From Campylobacteraceae bacterium (GTDB lineage: Bacteria > Campylobacterota > Campylobacteria > Campylobacterales > Sulfurovaceae), in the NCBI GenBank assembly GCA_027083075.1, contig JALWQQ010000285.1, positions 1 through 10,162 of the forward strand: a DNA stretch of 10,162 nt. Reading direction: 5' to 3'. Shown piece by piece: positions 1 through 7,951 of this stretch (the stretch's first letter is position 1; each line of letters begins with the position of its first letter). Under the pieces are notes generated by a model. The model was not told where the DNA came from. It was given only the letters and a program-made list of their open reading frames with translations, and did no database searches. Made by a program: the position numbers and the translations under genes.

Positions 1-1002
1 AAAACCGAAGAAGCGATCGAAGAACCGGAGGTACAGTCGCAAGATGAGGATGAGCGGATAGAGTTGCCGGAGGCGGTATCCGAAGAGCAGGCGCGTTATG
101 AAGATACTTTGTCCGTCGTAGAGAGAAGGGAAGAGAAGAGTGCACCAAGCGAAGCGGAGCTTCTTGTTAAAGAGGATGAGAAGGTCGAATCACAGGTGCC
201 TCCTCGAGCCGAGCCTATCTTTGTGGATTTTCTCCAAAAGAGTCAAGAGATCGGCATATCGCTTGATGAGTATCGCGATCTTTTTTGCGAATATGCACGC
301 AGTGCTATGGAGAAAGAGGAGATGCTCAAAAGTTCAGATCCGTTGCAGCGACAAGCGGCTGTTTCCGAGTTGGAGCACCTCGGTCATCTCCTGCGAATCG
401 ATCTTCTTGTGGAGCCTTTGGAGAGGATCGTTGAAACGGATGATGACGAAATACGCGAATCGGTCGTACGGTCGTTTTACGAAACCTTGGCATCTTTGCA
501 GTCTAGCGAAGAGGAGAGGCAGACGGATCTTTCTCATGCAACGACGCCCGAAGTGACCTCGGAAGCGACACCGGAGGCAGCGCACATAGTCGAACGAGAA
601 GATCGAGTGGAGGAGGAGCCGCTGCTTATGCGTGAACCTATCGCTCTGGATGATGTGGCGCCGGAGCATTTCGACTTTAAAGTCGAAGATGCTGCACGGG
701 ATCTCAATCTTCCCAAAGAGCTCATCGAGGAGTTTGTGATAGATTTTATCGAGCAGGCAAAAAGCGAGACCCCGCGCATACTGCTTGCATATCAGCAAGG
801 AGACTTGGAGACGGTTCAAAAGATCGGACATTTACTGAAAGGGGCGGCAAGCAATCTAAGGATCGAACCGCTTGCACAGAGCCTTTACGATATACAGTTT
901 AACGATGATATCGAGCGTGTACCCGAGTTGGTGCGACGCTACTGGGCGAAATTTATTGCGTTTGATGCACAAATGCAAGCCCATCGACAAAGCAAAGCAT
1001 AA
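1..1002 (+). CDS. HPt-domain phosphotransfer protein, 5' end outside window
   Basis: The frame is open from the first base, so the gene starts upstream; the TTG at 64 is only an internal codon. 333 residues are visible (numbered here from base 1). An acidic Glu-rich linker (about 1-80) leads to a helical domain at about 85-164, a second acidic linker, and a C-terminal helical domain at about 229-326. The last carries a clear histidine phosphotransfer (HPt) motif, HLLKGAASNL, with the phosphoacceptor His277 (bases 829-831). By family knowledge, HPt domains carry phosphate from the receiver of a hybrid kinase to another receiver; the kinase 12 bp downstream is the obvious partner. The first helical domain aligns with the second, sharing the LRI-x-x-L tail, but has Ser122 (bases 364-366) where His is needed. 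No membrane segment is seen, so it is probably cytoplasmic. The missing N-terminus could hold another domain. Confidence 0.85.
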   Translation, partial: KTEEAIEEPEVQSQDEDERIELPEAVSEEQARYEDTLSVVERREEKSAPSEAELLVKEDEKVESQVPPRAEPIFVDFLQKSQEIGISLDEYRDLFCEYARSAMEKEEMLKSSDPLQRQAAVSELEHLGHLLRIDLLVEPLERIVETDDDEIRESVVRSFYETLASLQSSEEERQTDLSHATTPEVTSEATPEAAHIVEREDRVEEEPLLMREPIALDDVAPEHFDFKVEDAARDLNLPKELIEEFVIDFIEQAKSETPRILLAYQQGDLETVQKIGHLLKGAASNLRIEPLAQSLYDIQFNDDIERVPELVRRYWAKFIAFDAQMQAHRQSKA

Positions 1003-1008
1003 AAAGGA
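1003..1008 (+). promoter_or_regulatory. Ribosome binding site of the hybrid kinase gene
   Basis: AAAGGA lies immediately after the stop of the HPt gene and 6 nt before the ATG at 1015. It supports that start and suggests translation of the kinase from a shared operon message. Confidence 0.75.
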
Positions 1009-1014
1009 TCGACC

Positions 1015-4000
1015 ATGACCATTCGTAATAGACTGAAACTAATCGCCGTAGTGCCGATCGCCATGCTTATCGCCCTTTCCGGTTACTTTTTGGTAACCTC
1101 TTATGTAAACTTCGAACGCGCGCATACCCTGCAGACCATACTTAAGAACAACGCTTATATCGACGAGGCTTTCTTGCAAGCAGGTACGGAGCGTGATGTG
1201 GCGGCGATGTATATCGGTACCGATCGTCGTAGGTATGCCGATATGCTGCACAAGCAGTATCAAGAGACGCAGAGCGCATTTGCACGTCTTAAGAAAAATC
1301 TATCTTTAGAGCGTACGAAGATAACCGAGTTCTTGTCGCGTTATGTTCCGATGAAACATTTGGCACAAGAGGATAGGGTTGCGTACAATCGTATGTTGGC
1401 GGGTATTGCGGCGTTACCCAAGATCCGTGCCGTGGTTGAAAAGAAGGAGTTTCCGGAGGTCTTCTTCGGAGAGTATCAGGCAAAACTTGTCGATCCGATG
1501 GCAGAGAGTATGTTGCAGATCACACGCTTCGGCTTCAATACGAAAATCGCCTCGCTCTTGAGTAGCCTTTCAAAGGTCTACATCGCCAAAGAGTACAGTG
1601 CAATCGAACGAGGTTATATAGCATACTTTATGACTAAAAAAGCCTCTATGTCTTTCGACGAGATTGCCAAATGGGACGAATTTAAAACCAAAGCAAACGG
1701 TTTTAATTTGGTTACGGTAAGTAACCCTGGTGTAAAGGAGGCGTTAAGTAAGCTACTGCAAAACAAAGAGACGCAGAGTTTTTTGAAAAATTTGGCGGAA
1801 ACGTCGTCGGCGATTCAAACCGATGTGGATAACGGTGATTACGCCGAAGATGTTACCGACTGGTTTGCGCTACAGACCAAAAAAATCGCACTGCTCTCTA
1901 AGATCGAGTTGGTTCTCTCCGATGTTTTGTGGAAGCAGACGCAGCTCTTTCTCCAAAAGCAGTTGATGCTCTTGGCGATCGCGGCGGCCATCTTGTTGCT
2001 TAGCCTTCTGTTGGCATGGTTGGCGTACAATACCACAAGAGATATCTCCTACAATATCCGAGAACTACAAACCGTTTTGAACAGAGCGGTTGAAGAGATG
2101 AAAGAGAGCGAGGAGTATCTCAATCAAAATATGGCGTCGATAGAAAATATCGACCTTGATACACCGGAGGGCACCCAACAGGCCTATCACTTCCTCGAGG
2201 CATTGGTCGAAACGGCAAAGGAAGATAAGCAAGCCGCCTTGCAGGCCAATGAGGCAAAATCGCTCTTTTTGGCAAATATGTCGCATGAGATCCGTACCCC
2301 ACTTAACGGTATCGTTGGCTTTACGGAGCTGTTGAAGAGTACCGAACTTACGGCGGAACAGCAAGAGTTTTTGTCGATCATCGACAAGAGTTCGGAGAAC
2401 CTGCTCAATATTATCAACAACATCCTCGACCTCTCCAAGATCGAAAGCAACAAAATCGAGATCGAAAATATCGTTTTCGATGCCTATGAAGAGTTTGAGA
2501 GTGCCGTTGATACCTATGCGGTGAGTGCCGCGGAGAAAAATATCGACCTTAACTTCTATATGGATCCGACCATCGCCCATAAATTAAAAGGTGACCCGAC
2601 GAAGATTAAAGAGGTATTGATCAATCTTTTGAGCAATGCGATCAAGTTTACCAGCTATGGCGGGGAAATCAACGTGGAGATTGAGAAAAAAGAGGGGGTA
2701 AACGACGAAGGCAGATCGCTTATCTTCTTTAAAGTGCAAGATAACGGTATCGGTATGACCAAAGAGCAGCAGTCGCGTATCTTCGAGGCCTTTTCGCAAG
2801 CGGATGTTTCCGTTACGAGAAAGTACGGCGGCACCGGTTTGGGGTTGACGATCTCCAGTCAATTTGTCGAATTGATGGGCGGCAAACTCGAGTTGGAGAG
2901 CGAAAAGGACAAAGGTACCACCTTTTTCTTTACCTTGCCGCTTGAAGAGGTCTCCGGCGGTAAAGACGAATATTATCATGCTTACAAAGAGTTGATAATA
3001 GGCAAGTATCAACAGGCGATACCGACCAAGCTCGATACCTATCTGCAGAAGTATCTTGCCTACTTCGGTCCCGAAATCAAATATTTCGAGTCCGTTGGAG
3101 AGCTAAAAGAGTTGTTGGACTTCGATTTTTGCGATAGTTACTGGGTCGATATCGACAAAGCAAAGCAAAATATGATCGATGCAATCGATCATATCGACAA
3201 AGAGAAGCTTGTAGTCATTGCCAACGTAACGAGTCGCAGCAAGATAGAAGAGTTGGGCATACCTCAAGAGCATACGATCTTTAAGCCCGTGACACCCAGT
3301 AAACTCAAGCTCTTCTTTAGAACCACGACAAAGACGGCACCGCTTAATGTCTTCGACAAAGAGGAGGAGCAGGCTACACGCTTTGATGCGGATATTTTGG
3401 TGGTTGAAGACAACATTATCAACCAAAAATTGATCAAGCGTGTACTTGAAGATTTCGGTTTGAATGTCGATCTTGCCAACAACGGGTTGGAAGCCTTCGA
3501 AAAACGCAAGTCTCACAACTACGATATGATCTTCATGGATATTCAGATGCCTGTAATGGATGGAGTCGAGGCGACACATGAGATCTTGGACTACGAGGAG
3601 GACGAGGGTGTAGCGCACGTGCCGATTGTGGCATTGACGGCAAATGCTCTCAAGGGCGATAGAGAGCGCTTTTTAAACGAAGGACTTGACGAGTACATTA
3701 CAAAACCGATCGAAACTTCGGAATTGACATATATCTTAAACAAGTTTTTGAAACATAAGGCGGTACGTAGCACAAAGAGAGAAAGAACGGTTGTACATGA
3801 GGAAAAGATCGTACCGGACAAGAGGTCGAACGAAGAGCCTATAGAGGTTCCCGTTCATGCTCTTGTAACAGAAGAGAATGAAACGACGATAGAGCTTGAT
3901 TTGCCCCCCTTGGATGAAGATATTTCGACGCAAGAAGTAGCGACGACTTCCGTAACCCGAACGCACCAAGAACAAGAGAGTGCTGCAGACAAAAAGCGCA

Positions 4001-4245
4001 TTCTTATCGCAAGAAGACAGCCTCTGGAGCGAAAGCTGTTAGCTAAGGTCTTGCACGCCATGGGAGAGTCTTACGATCTTTACAATGAAGAGATGGGTTC
4101 CATCTCGAAACTTGCCTCTATGCGAAACTATGATATCATACTGGTTGATAGCGGGGAAGAGGGGATGGGAGACGGCGTACGTTATGATGCGAGCGCCTCT
4201 TCCAGAGAAGAACTCGAAAGATTGATTAGAAGCGTGAGAGGTTAA
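1015..4245 (+). CDS. Membrane-bound NIT-type hybrid histidine kinase with three receiver-like modules
   Basis: This 1076-residue inner-membrane sensor has membrane segments at about 8-29 and 317-338, bracketing a helical periplasmic region (35-310) that resembles the NIT (nitrate/nitrite-sensing) domain, with ERD at 59-61 and ERG at 198-200. The cytoplasmic part holds HisKA with [10 protein letters not shown] (His424), then HATPase with N-box Asn541, G1 DNGIG (576-580) and G2 GGTGLGL (605-611), so the kinase core looks intact. A receiver-like module without acidic-pocket residues follows (about 655-770), then a complete receiver (about 792-912; Glu798, Asp799, phosphoacceptor Asp842, Thr875, Lys897). 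After a Glu/Thr-rich linker comes a shortened receiver-like tail (995-1076). The likely route is His424 to Asp842 to the HPt protein upstream. The small receiver gene starts 2 bp after the stop. Kinase identity is certain; the NIT assignment and its ligand are inferred. Confidence 0.93.
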   Translation: MTIRNRLKLIAVVPIAMLIALSGYFLVTSYVNFERAHTLQTILKNNAYIDEAFLQAGTERDVAAMYIGTDRRRYADMLHKQYQETQSAFARLKKNLSLERTKITEFLSRYVPMKHLAQEDRVAYNRMLAGIAALPKIRAVVEKKEFPEVFFGEYQAKLVDPMAESMLQITRFGFNTKIASLLSSLSKVYIAKEYSAIERGYIAYFMTKKASMSFDEIAKWDEFKTKANGFNLVTVSNPGVKEALSKLLQNKETQSFLKNLAETSSAIQTDVDNGDYAEDVTDWFALQTKKIALLSKIELVLSDVLWKQTQLFLQKQLMLLAIAAAILLLSLLLAWLAYNTTRDISYNIRELQTVLNRAVEEMKESEEYLNQNMASIENIDLDTPEGTQQAYHFLEALVETAKEDKQAALQANEAKSLFLANMSHEIRTPLNGIVGFTELLKSTELTAEQQEFLSIIDKSSENLLNIINNILDLSKIESNKIEIENIVFDAYEEFESAVDTYAVSAAEKNIDLNFYMDPTIAHKLKGDPTKIKEVLINLLSNAIKFTSYGGEINVEIEKKEGVNDEGRSLIFFKVQDNGIGMTKEQQSRIFEAFSQADVSVTRKYGGTGLGLTISSQFVELMGGKLELESEKDKGTTFFFTLPLEEVSGGKDEYYHAYKELIIGKYQQAIPTKLDTYLQKYLAYFGPEIKYFESVGELKELLDFDFCDSYWVDIDKAKQNMIDAIDHIDKEKLVVIANVTSRSKIEELGIPQEHTIFKPVTPSKLKLFFRTTTKTAPLNVFDKEEEQATRFDADILVVEDNIINQKLIKRVLEDFGLNVDLANNGLEAFEKRKSHNYDMIFMDIQMPVMDGVEATHEILDYEEDEGVAHVPIVALTANALKGDRERFLNEGLDEYITKPIETSELTYILNKFLKHKAVRSTKRERTVVHEEKIVPDKRSNEEPIEVPVHALVTEENETTIELDLPPLDEDISTQEVATTSVTRTHQEQESAADKKRILIARRQPLERKLLAKVLHAMGESYDLYNEEMGSISKLASMRNYDIILVDSGEEGMGDGVRYDASASSREELERLIRSVRG

Positions 4246-4247
4246 GT

Positions 4248-4613
4248 ATGGGATTGAAGGTTCTGGTAGTAGACGATGATTTTATCAATCGTAAACTGCT
4301 GCACACACTGTTGAAGAAAAATCCGGATGTCACAGAAGTGGTCGAGGCGGAAAACGGATCGGATGCACTCAATAGACTCAAAAAAGAAGAGGATTTCAAT
4401 ATTATACTCTTGGATGTGATCATGCCGATACTCGACGGTGTGGAGTTTTTGAAGATTTTCCGTGCCGACATGAAGTATTCGCATATCCCCGTCATTGTGC
4501 TCTCTACCGACGATACAAAAAAGAGCATTGTTTTTGATAATGGAGCAAACGATTTTCTTAGAAAGCCTATCAAGGAAGAGGAGCTTTATGCCAAGCTCAA
4601 GCAGTGGTCATAG
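4248..4613 (+). CDS. Single-domain response regulator (CheY-like receiver)
   Basis: This 121-residue protein consists only of a receiver domain. All canonical residues are present: the acidic pocket Asp9/Asp10, phosphoacceptor Asp56 in LLDVIMP, Ser86 at the usual Thr/Ser position, and Lys106 in RKPI. There is no room for a DNA-binding or enzymatic output domain, so it must act by protein-protein contact or as an intermediate or phosphate sink in the relay. The ATG lies 2 bp after the kinase stop codon; GAGAGG inside the kinase end is the likely ribosome binding site, implying translational coupling. By position it is the terminal or intermediate Asp of the HPt-hybrid kinase relay. It could instead be a CheY-type motor or adaptor protein. 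Its stop is 6 bp from the convergent lon stop. Confidence 0.9.
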   Translation: MGLKVLVVDDDFINRKLLHTLLKKNPDVTEVVEAENGSDALNRLKKEEDFNIILLDVIMPILDGVEFLKIFRADMKYSHIPVIVLSTDDTKKSIVFDNGANDFLRKPIKEEELYAKLKQWS

Positions 4614-4619
4614 GAACCC

Positions 4620-7037
4620 TTATAGCAGTGCCGCTTCAAGCACCTCTTCGATCGTTGTCACAGGAATGATTTTAAGTGCGTCACTCACTTCCGTCGGGAT
4701 CTCATCGAGATCTCTCTCGTAGTTTTTTGCCGGTATGAGTGCTCTTTTGACCCCCGCTTTATAGGCGGCGATCAGCTTCTCTTTGAGTCCGCCGATCGGC
4801 AGTACCTTGCCGCTAAGTGTCAACTCACCCGTCATTGCAACCTTGTTGTCGACTTTGCGATCACTAAGGATAGAAGCGATCGCCGTTGCCATCGTGATGC
4901 CCGCACTTGGACCGTCTTTAGGAGTAGCACCTTCGGGTACATGCAGGTGTAGATCGTAGCGCTTATAGACTTCGCTGGCATCAACCGTAATTTTTTCCTC
5001 TTTCTCTTTTGCCGTTTTGGGTATCGCTTTTTGATCGATCTCAAGCGTACCGTTGTCGATGAGGATCTTAACGACCGAATGAGCGATACGTGCAGACTCT
5101 TTCATCACGTCCCCAAGACTTCCGGTCAGCTGTAAGCCACCCTTGCCCTTGATCTTGATCGCCTCTACGGTCAAGACATCACCGCCTACCGAGGTCCACG
5201 CCAAGCCGTTGACGATCCCTACGCCGGGTGATTCGTGTACCGTCGTAAACTCAAAGACCCTTTTGTCGGCAAATTTCGATAGGTTTTTGCGTGTCACACG
5301 CACATGGTGCAAATCGCCGTTTTCCAGTAGCATTGTCGCCGCTTTGCGCATCAACGTGGCGATCTTTCGCCTGAGGTTGCGCACCCCCGCTTCGCGCGTA
5401 TAAGCGTCTATGAGTAACCTTAGGGCTTTATCCGAGATCGAAAATTCGTCTTTGCGAAGCGCGTGTTTTTTTAGCTCTTGGGGGATGAGGTAGCGCTTGG
5501 CGATCTCGAACTTTTCATTGGGCGTATAGGAGTTGAGCCCGATAAACTCCATCCTATCGCGCAAGGGCGCGGGAATGCGAGAGAGGTCGTTTGCCGTAGC
5601 GATAAAGAGCACTTTGCTTAGATCGATATTGAAGTTAAGGTAGTAGTCGCGATACTTCTTGTTCTGTTCGGGATCAAGTATCTCAAGCAGTGCTGCCGTC
5701 GGATCACCGCGCATACTACGTCCTACCTTGTCGATCTCGTCAAGCACCATGACAGGATCCATGCTTTTGGCTTCGATGAGACCCTGCACAATGCGTCCCG
5801 GCATCGCACCGACATAGGTGCGGCGATGTCCGCGAAGCTCATTGACATCTTCCAGACCCCCGAGTGCGATGCGCACCAAGGGGCGCTCAAGTGCGGTAGC
5901 GATCGAGTTTGCCAAGGAGGTTTTGCCCACACCCGGAGGTCCGGCAAAACAGAGGATTGCACCGCTGAGCTCTTCATCTTTGATGCCGCGAAGTTGTGCC
6001 AACTCTTTAACGGAGAAGTACTCGACGATGCGCTCTTTAGGCTTTTTTAGACCATAGTGATCCTTGTCAAGTGTTTCGCGTACCGTTTCGACATCTAACT
6101 GTTTCTTGGAGAGCTTGCCGAAAGGCAGCTCCAGTACCCATTCGAGATAGCTTTGTAGTACATTGGCATCGGCACTATCGGGGTGCATGCGCGCCAGACG
6201 CTCCAGTTGCTTCGAAACCTCTTTGTAGGCATCTTCATCCATGTAGGGCTTGAGCGCTTCGATCTTTTCACGAAAACGCTCCATCTCTTCGTCACGGTGG
6301 GTGTCGACCCCCAGCTCTTTTTGTATCTCTTTGAGCTGTTCGCGTAAAAAGTACTCTTTGTTGCTCTGCTCAATCTTGTTATGCACCTTGGATCGGATCT
6401 CTCGCTCTATCTTTGCCGCCTCGATCTCCGCGGTGATCACATCGATCAGACCCATGAGTCGCTTTTCCATATCGGGCTCGATAAAGAGGCTATAGGCACT
6501 CTCTTTAGGCAGTTTGAGCATCGAAGAGATCAAATCGGCGATACGCTCGGGCTCGTCGTTCTCTTCGATCGTTTTGACCAGATCGTTAGGGATGGTATTG
6601 GTATAGCCTGCTAAGCTCTTGATCTTCTCTTTGAGCACGCCCATCAATGCGGCGACGCGAAGTTCATCGTAAGGCAACGGCTTGATCGTATCGACGATCG
6701 CTTTGAGGTAGGGCGCTTCGAGCCGCTCTACGATACGCCCTCTACTTAGCCCTTGAAAGAGGATCTTGATACGCCCGTCGGGGATCTGTACCTTGCGCAT
6801 GACGCTACCGATCACACCGACGGGGTAGAGCGCTTCGAAACTGCGTTCGCCCTCCATCCCTTCGCGCGTCGGCACGATCATCAGAGGGGTGTTGTTTTCC
6901 ATTGCATCGCTTACCGCGTCGATATCGCTCTGCTTGCTTAGAAAAATGGGACTGATCATAAAAGGGTATAAAAAGAGTTCGTCCTCGGCGACAATCGGTA
7001 GTGCCGTAGGGAAGTCGCTATAGTCGCTAAGTTGCAT
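4620..7037 (-). CDS. lon: ATP-dependent Lon protease
   Basis: This 805-residue protein has full Lon length and order: N-terminal substrate-binding domain (about 10-200), coiled-coil helical part (200-340), AAA+ module, and C-terminal serine-lysine protease. Visible motifs are Walker A GPPGVGKT (366-373), Walker B VMVLDEID (429-436), sensor-1 TAND (471-474), GVRNLRR (551-557), catalytic Ser711 in PKDGPSAG and Lys754 in GGLKEK, 43 residues apart as in E. coli Lon. Relative to the E. coli sequence as I recall it, a Lys/Glu-rich insertion of about 20 residues sits at about 665-688, ahead of the [13 protein letters not shown] strand; I think this is a lineage trait. By family knowledge it degrades misfolded and regulatory proteins in the cytoplasm. 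AAGGA 8 nt upstream supports the ATG start. It follows bamD on the same strand after 79 bp and appears to have its own promoter. Confidence 0.98.
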   Translation of the reverse strand: MQLSDYSDFPTALPIVAEDELFLYPFMISPIFLSKQSDIDAVSDAMENNTPLMIVPTREGMEGERSFEALYPVGVIGSVMRKVQIPDGRIKILFQGLSRGRIVERLEAPYLKAIVDTIKPLPYDELRVAALMGVLKEKIKSLAGYTNTIPNDLVKTIEENDEPERIADLISSMLKLPKESAYSLFIEPDMEKRLMGLIDVITAEIEAAKIEREIRSKVHNKIEQSNKEYFLREQLKEIQKELGVDTHRDEEMERFREKIEALKPYMDEDAYKEVSKQLERLARMHPDSADANVLQSYLEWVLELPFGKLSKKQLDVETVRETLDKDHYGLKKPKERIVEYFSVKELAQLRGIKDEELSGAILCFAGPPGVGKTSLANSIATALERPLVRIALGGLEDVNELRGHRRTYVGAMPGRIVQGLIEAKSMDPVMVLDEIDKVGRSMRGDPTAALLEILDPEQNKKYRDYYLNFNIDLSKVLFIATANDLSRIPAPLRDRMEFIGLNSYTPNEKFEIAKRYLIPQELKKHALRKDEFSISDKALRLLIDAYTREAGVRNLRRKIATLMRKAATMLLENGDLHHVRVTRKNLSKFADKRVFEFTTVHESPGVGIVNGLAWTSVGGDVLTVEAIKIKGKGGLQLTGSLGDVMKESARIAHSVVKILIDNGTLEIDQKAIPKTAKEKEEKITVDASEVYKRYDLHLHVPEGATPKDGPSAGITMATAIASILSDRKVDNKVAMTGELTLSGKVLPIGGLKEKLIAAYKAGVKRALIPAKNYERDLDEIPTEVSDALKIIPVTTIEEVLEAALL

Positions 7038-7045
7038 CGTTGCAA

Positions 7046-7050
7046 TCCTT
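7046..7050 (-). promoter_or_regulatory. lon ribosome binding site
   Basis: Read on the minus strand, AAGGA sits 8 nt before the ATG at 7037. This fixes the lon start. Confidence 0.7.
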
Positions 7051-7077
7051 ACTTAGAAGGTAGTATTTCGTATCGGA

Positions 7078-7106
7078 AGTATAGCATCTGCGCATAAAAT
7101 GCGCAA
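7078..7106 (-). promoter_or_regulatory. Predicted sigma70-type promoter of lon
   Basis: On the minus strand, TTGCGC (7106-7101) and TATACT (7083-7078) are separated by exactly 17 nt. The -10 matches five of six consensus bases and the -35 three of six. Transcription would begin near 7070, leaving a leader of roughly 33 nt with the AAGGA site near its end. Position and spacing are seen; promoter activity is inferred. lon may also be read through from bamD. Confidence 0.45.
7089..7105. repeat. Perfect palindrome TGCGCAT-AAA-ATGCGCA in the bamD-lon gap
   Basis: Two perfect 7-bp arms surround a 3-bp centre, 12 bp past the bamD stop. The element lies inside the spacer of the predicted lon promoter and covers most of its -35 box, where a repressor dimer could act. 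As RNA on the minus strand it would form a 7-bp stem with a UUU loop, but no U-run follows, so it is a poor intrinsic terminator. It does not match the CIRCE (HrcA) or HspR inverted-repeat consensus that I know. Confidence 0.6.
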
Positions 7107-7116
7107 CCGCTTCGGA

Positions 7117-7770
7117 CTAATCGAAGATCTTCGAGAAGATGCCGCGTTTAGGTGGTGCGATATCGCTTTGTTTAAGCGGAGAGTTTTCGTTCTTTTCGCG
7201 GTAGATCTTTGCCGCCTCTTTTTTGCCAATGCGCGCGTAAAGTGCGGCGATATTTTCGTTGAGTAGATACTGCGCCATCAGCAGACGTGTACGGATCGTA
7301 TCGACAAGCGGCAGATAGGGTGAATCGGGATAGCGATAGAGAAAACGTTCGCTCTCTTGTAGTGCGTCGGTGATGAGTTTTTGATCTTTATTGATATCTT
7401 TGATACCCAAAAAGGAGGCTTTGAGCTTTAGAAAGTCGATATAGTCGGCGTTATTTTCGTTACCGAAGCGCTTTTTATAACTATCGAGGTAATAGCCTGC
7501 CAGTAGATACTCCTCTTTGTCGCTATGTGCTTGCGCCAAGATTAGCGTTGCGGTAGGTAGGAGTGGAGAGCGTGCGTGTTCGCTTTTGAGCGAGAGGTAA
7601 TATTTATCCGCTTTATCAAGATTGCCCTTGACGATTGCTTCGGTAAGGTGATCATACCAGTAGAGTGCCGATTTATTGTAGCTCTTGAGCGCTTCGTCCG
7701 TTGTGCCGCTACAGCCGCCTAAGAGCGCAAGCCCGAAGAGAAAGATAGTGATGCGAAAATAGGTGTTCAT
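7117..7770 (-). CDS. bamD: Outer-membrane assembly lipoprotein BamD
   Basis: This 217-residue lipoprotein has a hydrophobic signal peptide ending in a lipobox, LLGGC, with Cys20 as the lipid-modified first residue of the mature protein. The rest is helical and TPR-like: about 34-69 (ALYWYDHL, then GNLDKADKYY), 71-106 (LLPTATLILAQAH, then LAGYYLDSYKKRFG), and 130-195 (ERFLYRYPDSPY, then NIAALYARIGKKEAAKIY). The pattern of a small helix pair, a YP-x-S-x-Y motif and a following helix is that of BamD (ComL), which works with BamA to insert beta-barrel proteins at the periplasmic face of the outer membrane. It is shorter at the C-terminus than the roughly 245-residue E. coli protein. AAGGGA just before the ATG supports the start. 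lon follows 79 bp downstream, and a divergent secreted-protein gene lies upstream. A generic TPR lipoprotein is the main alternative. Confidence 0.85.
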   Translation of the reverse strand: MNTYFRITIFLFGLALLGGCSGTTDEALKSYNKSALYWYDHLTEAIVKGNLDKADKYYLSLKSEHARSPLLPTATLILAQAHSDKEEYLLAGYYLDSYKKRFGNENNADYIDFLKLKASFLGIKDINKDQKLITDALQESERFLYRYPDSPYLPLVDTIRTRLLMAQYLLNENIAALYARIGKKEAAKIYREKNENSPLKQSDIAPPKRGIFSKIFD

Positions 7771-7799
7771 AGGATCCCTTCTTCCAAGTTACGTCTATA

Positions 7800-7829
7800 A
7801 TCATAGCGCACAAAACGTTAAAAAGTCTA
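7800..7829 (-). promoter_or_regulatory. Possible bamD promoter
   Basis: On the minus strand, TAGACT (7829-7824) and TATGAT (7805-7800) are 18 nt apart. The -10 matches five of six consensus bases and the -35 four of six. The start point would fall near 7793, about 22 nt before the ATG. The -35 lies within the left arm of the 10-bp inverted repeat. This is a prediction from consensus only. Confidence 0.35.
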
Positions 7830-7883
7830 TGGCTCTAAGAATGGATTAATGCCGTATCGCTTATAATCTTAATATAGACTTTT
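7821..7883. repeat. Perfect 10-bp inverted repeat in the divergent promoter region
   Basis: AAAAGTCTAT (7821-7830) and its exact reverse complement ATAGACTTTT (7874-7883) are 43 bp apart between bamD and the divergent secreted-protein gene. Both genes therefore carry ATAGACTTTT, read in their own direction, 50-70 nt before their start codons. The arms could be two sites for one regulator, or shared promoter elements. Confidence 0.5.
7862..7867 (+). promoter_or_regulatory. Possible -10 box for the secreted-protein gene
   Basis: A perfect TATAAT stands about 85 nt before the ATG at 7952. No convincing -35 is found 16-18 nt upstream; from family knowledge, -35 boxes are poorly conserved in Campylobacterota. 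TATAGT at 7883-7888 is a second, weaker candidate. Transcription from 7862 would start close to the right arm of the inverted repeat. Confidence 0.35.
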
Positions 7884-7936
7884 ATAGTTATTGGATCCAA
7901 GGGTACGAGATGCTTACGCTATAGATTATTTTGTAG

Positions 7937-7943
7937 AAAAGGG
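7937..7943 (+). promoter_or_regulatory. Ribosome binding site deciding the 7952 start
   Basis: AAAAGGG lies 8 nt before the ATG at 7952 but only 1 nt before an out-of-frame ATG at 7945. The spacing selects 7952, whose product begins with a good signal peptide. Confidence 0.65.
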
Positions 7944-7951
7944 TATGGGTT

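Noticed and set aside
334..831. 165-residue minus-strand ORF inside the HPt gene
   Set aside because: It is antisense to a well-supported domain protein, shows no recognisable motif and has no convincing ribosome binding site.
64..1002. TTG at 64 as the start of the HPt protein
   Set aside because: The frame is open to base 1 and the upstream 21 codons have the same acidic composition. The gene begins outside the window.
2065..3618. Minus-strand ORFs of 142-171 residues inside the kinase gene
   Set aside because: They mirror conserved HisKA, HATPase and receiver codons; their apparent coding character is a by-product of the sense strand.
3904..3909. C6 tract in the kinase linker as a phase-variation site
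   Set aside because: Six bases is too short to suggest slippage switching, and it lies in an ordinary low-complexity linker.
4600..4630. Direct repeat AGCAGTG on both sides of the regulator-lon junction
   Set aside because: Seven bases across two coding ends is compatible with chance, and no insertion element lies between the copies.
7891..7900. Palindrome TTGGATCCAA before the secreted-protein gene
   Set aside because: It is a short 10-bp palindrome with no spacer and no second copy nearby. It is not enough to call an operator, although it lies in the leader region.
7901..7913. Possible sigma54 promoter (GG...GC) upstream of the secreted-protein gene
   Set aside because: The GG to GC spacing is 9 rather than 10 and the flanking bases do not match the consensus.
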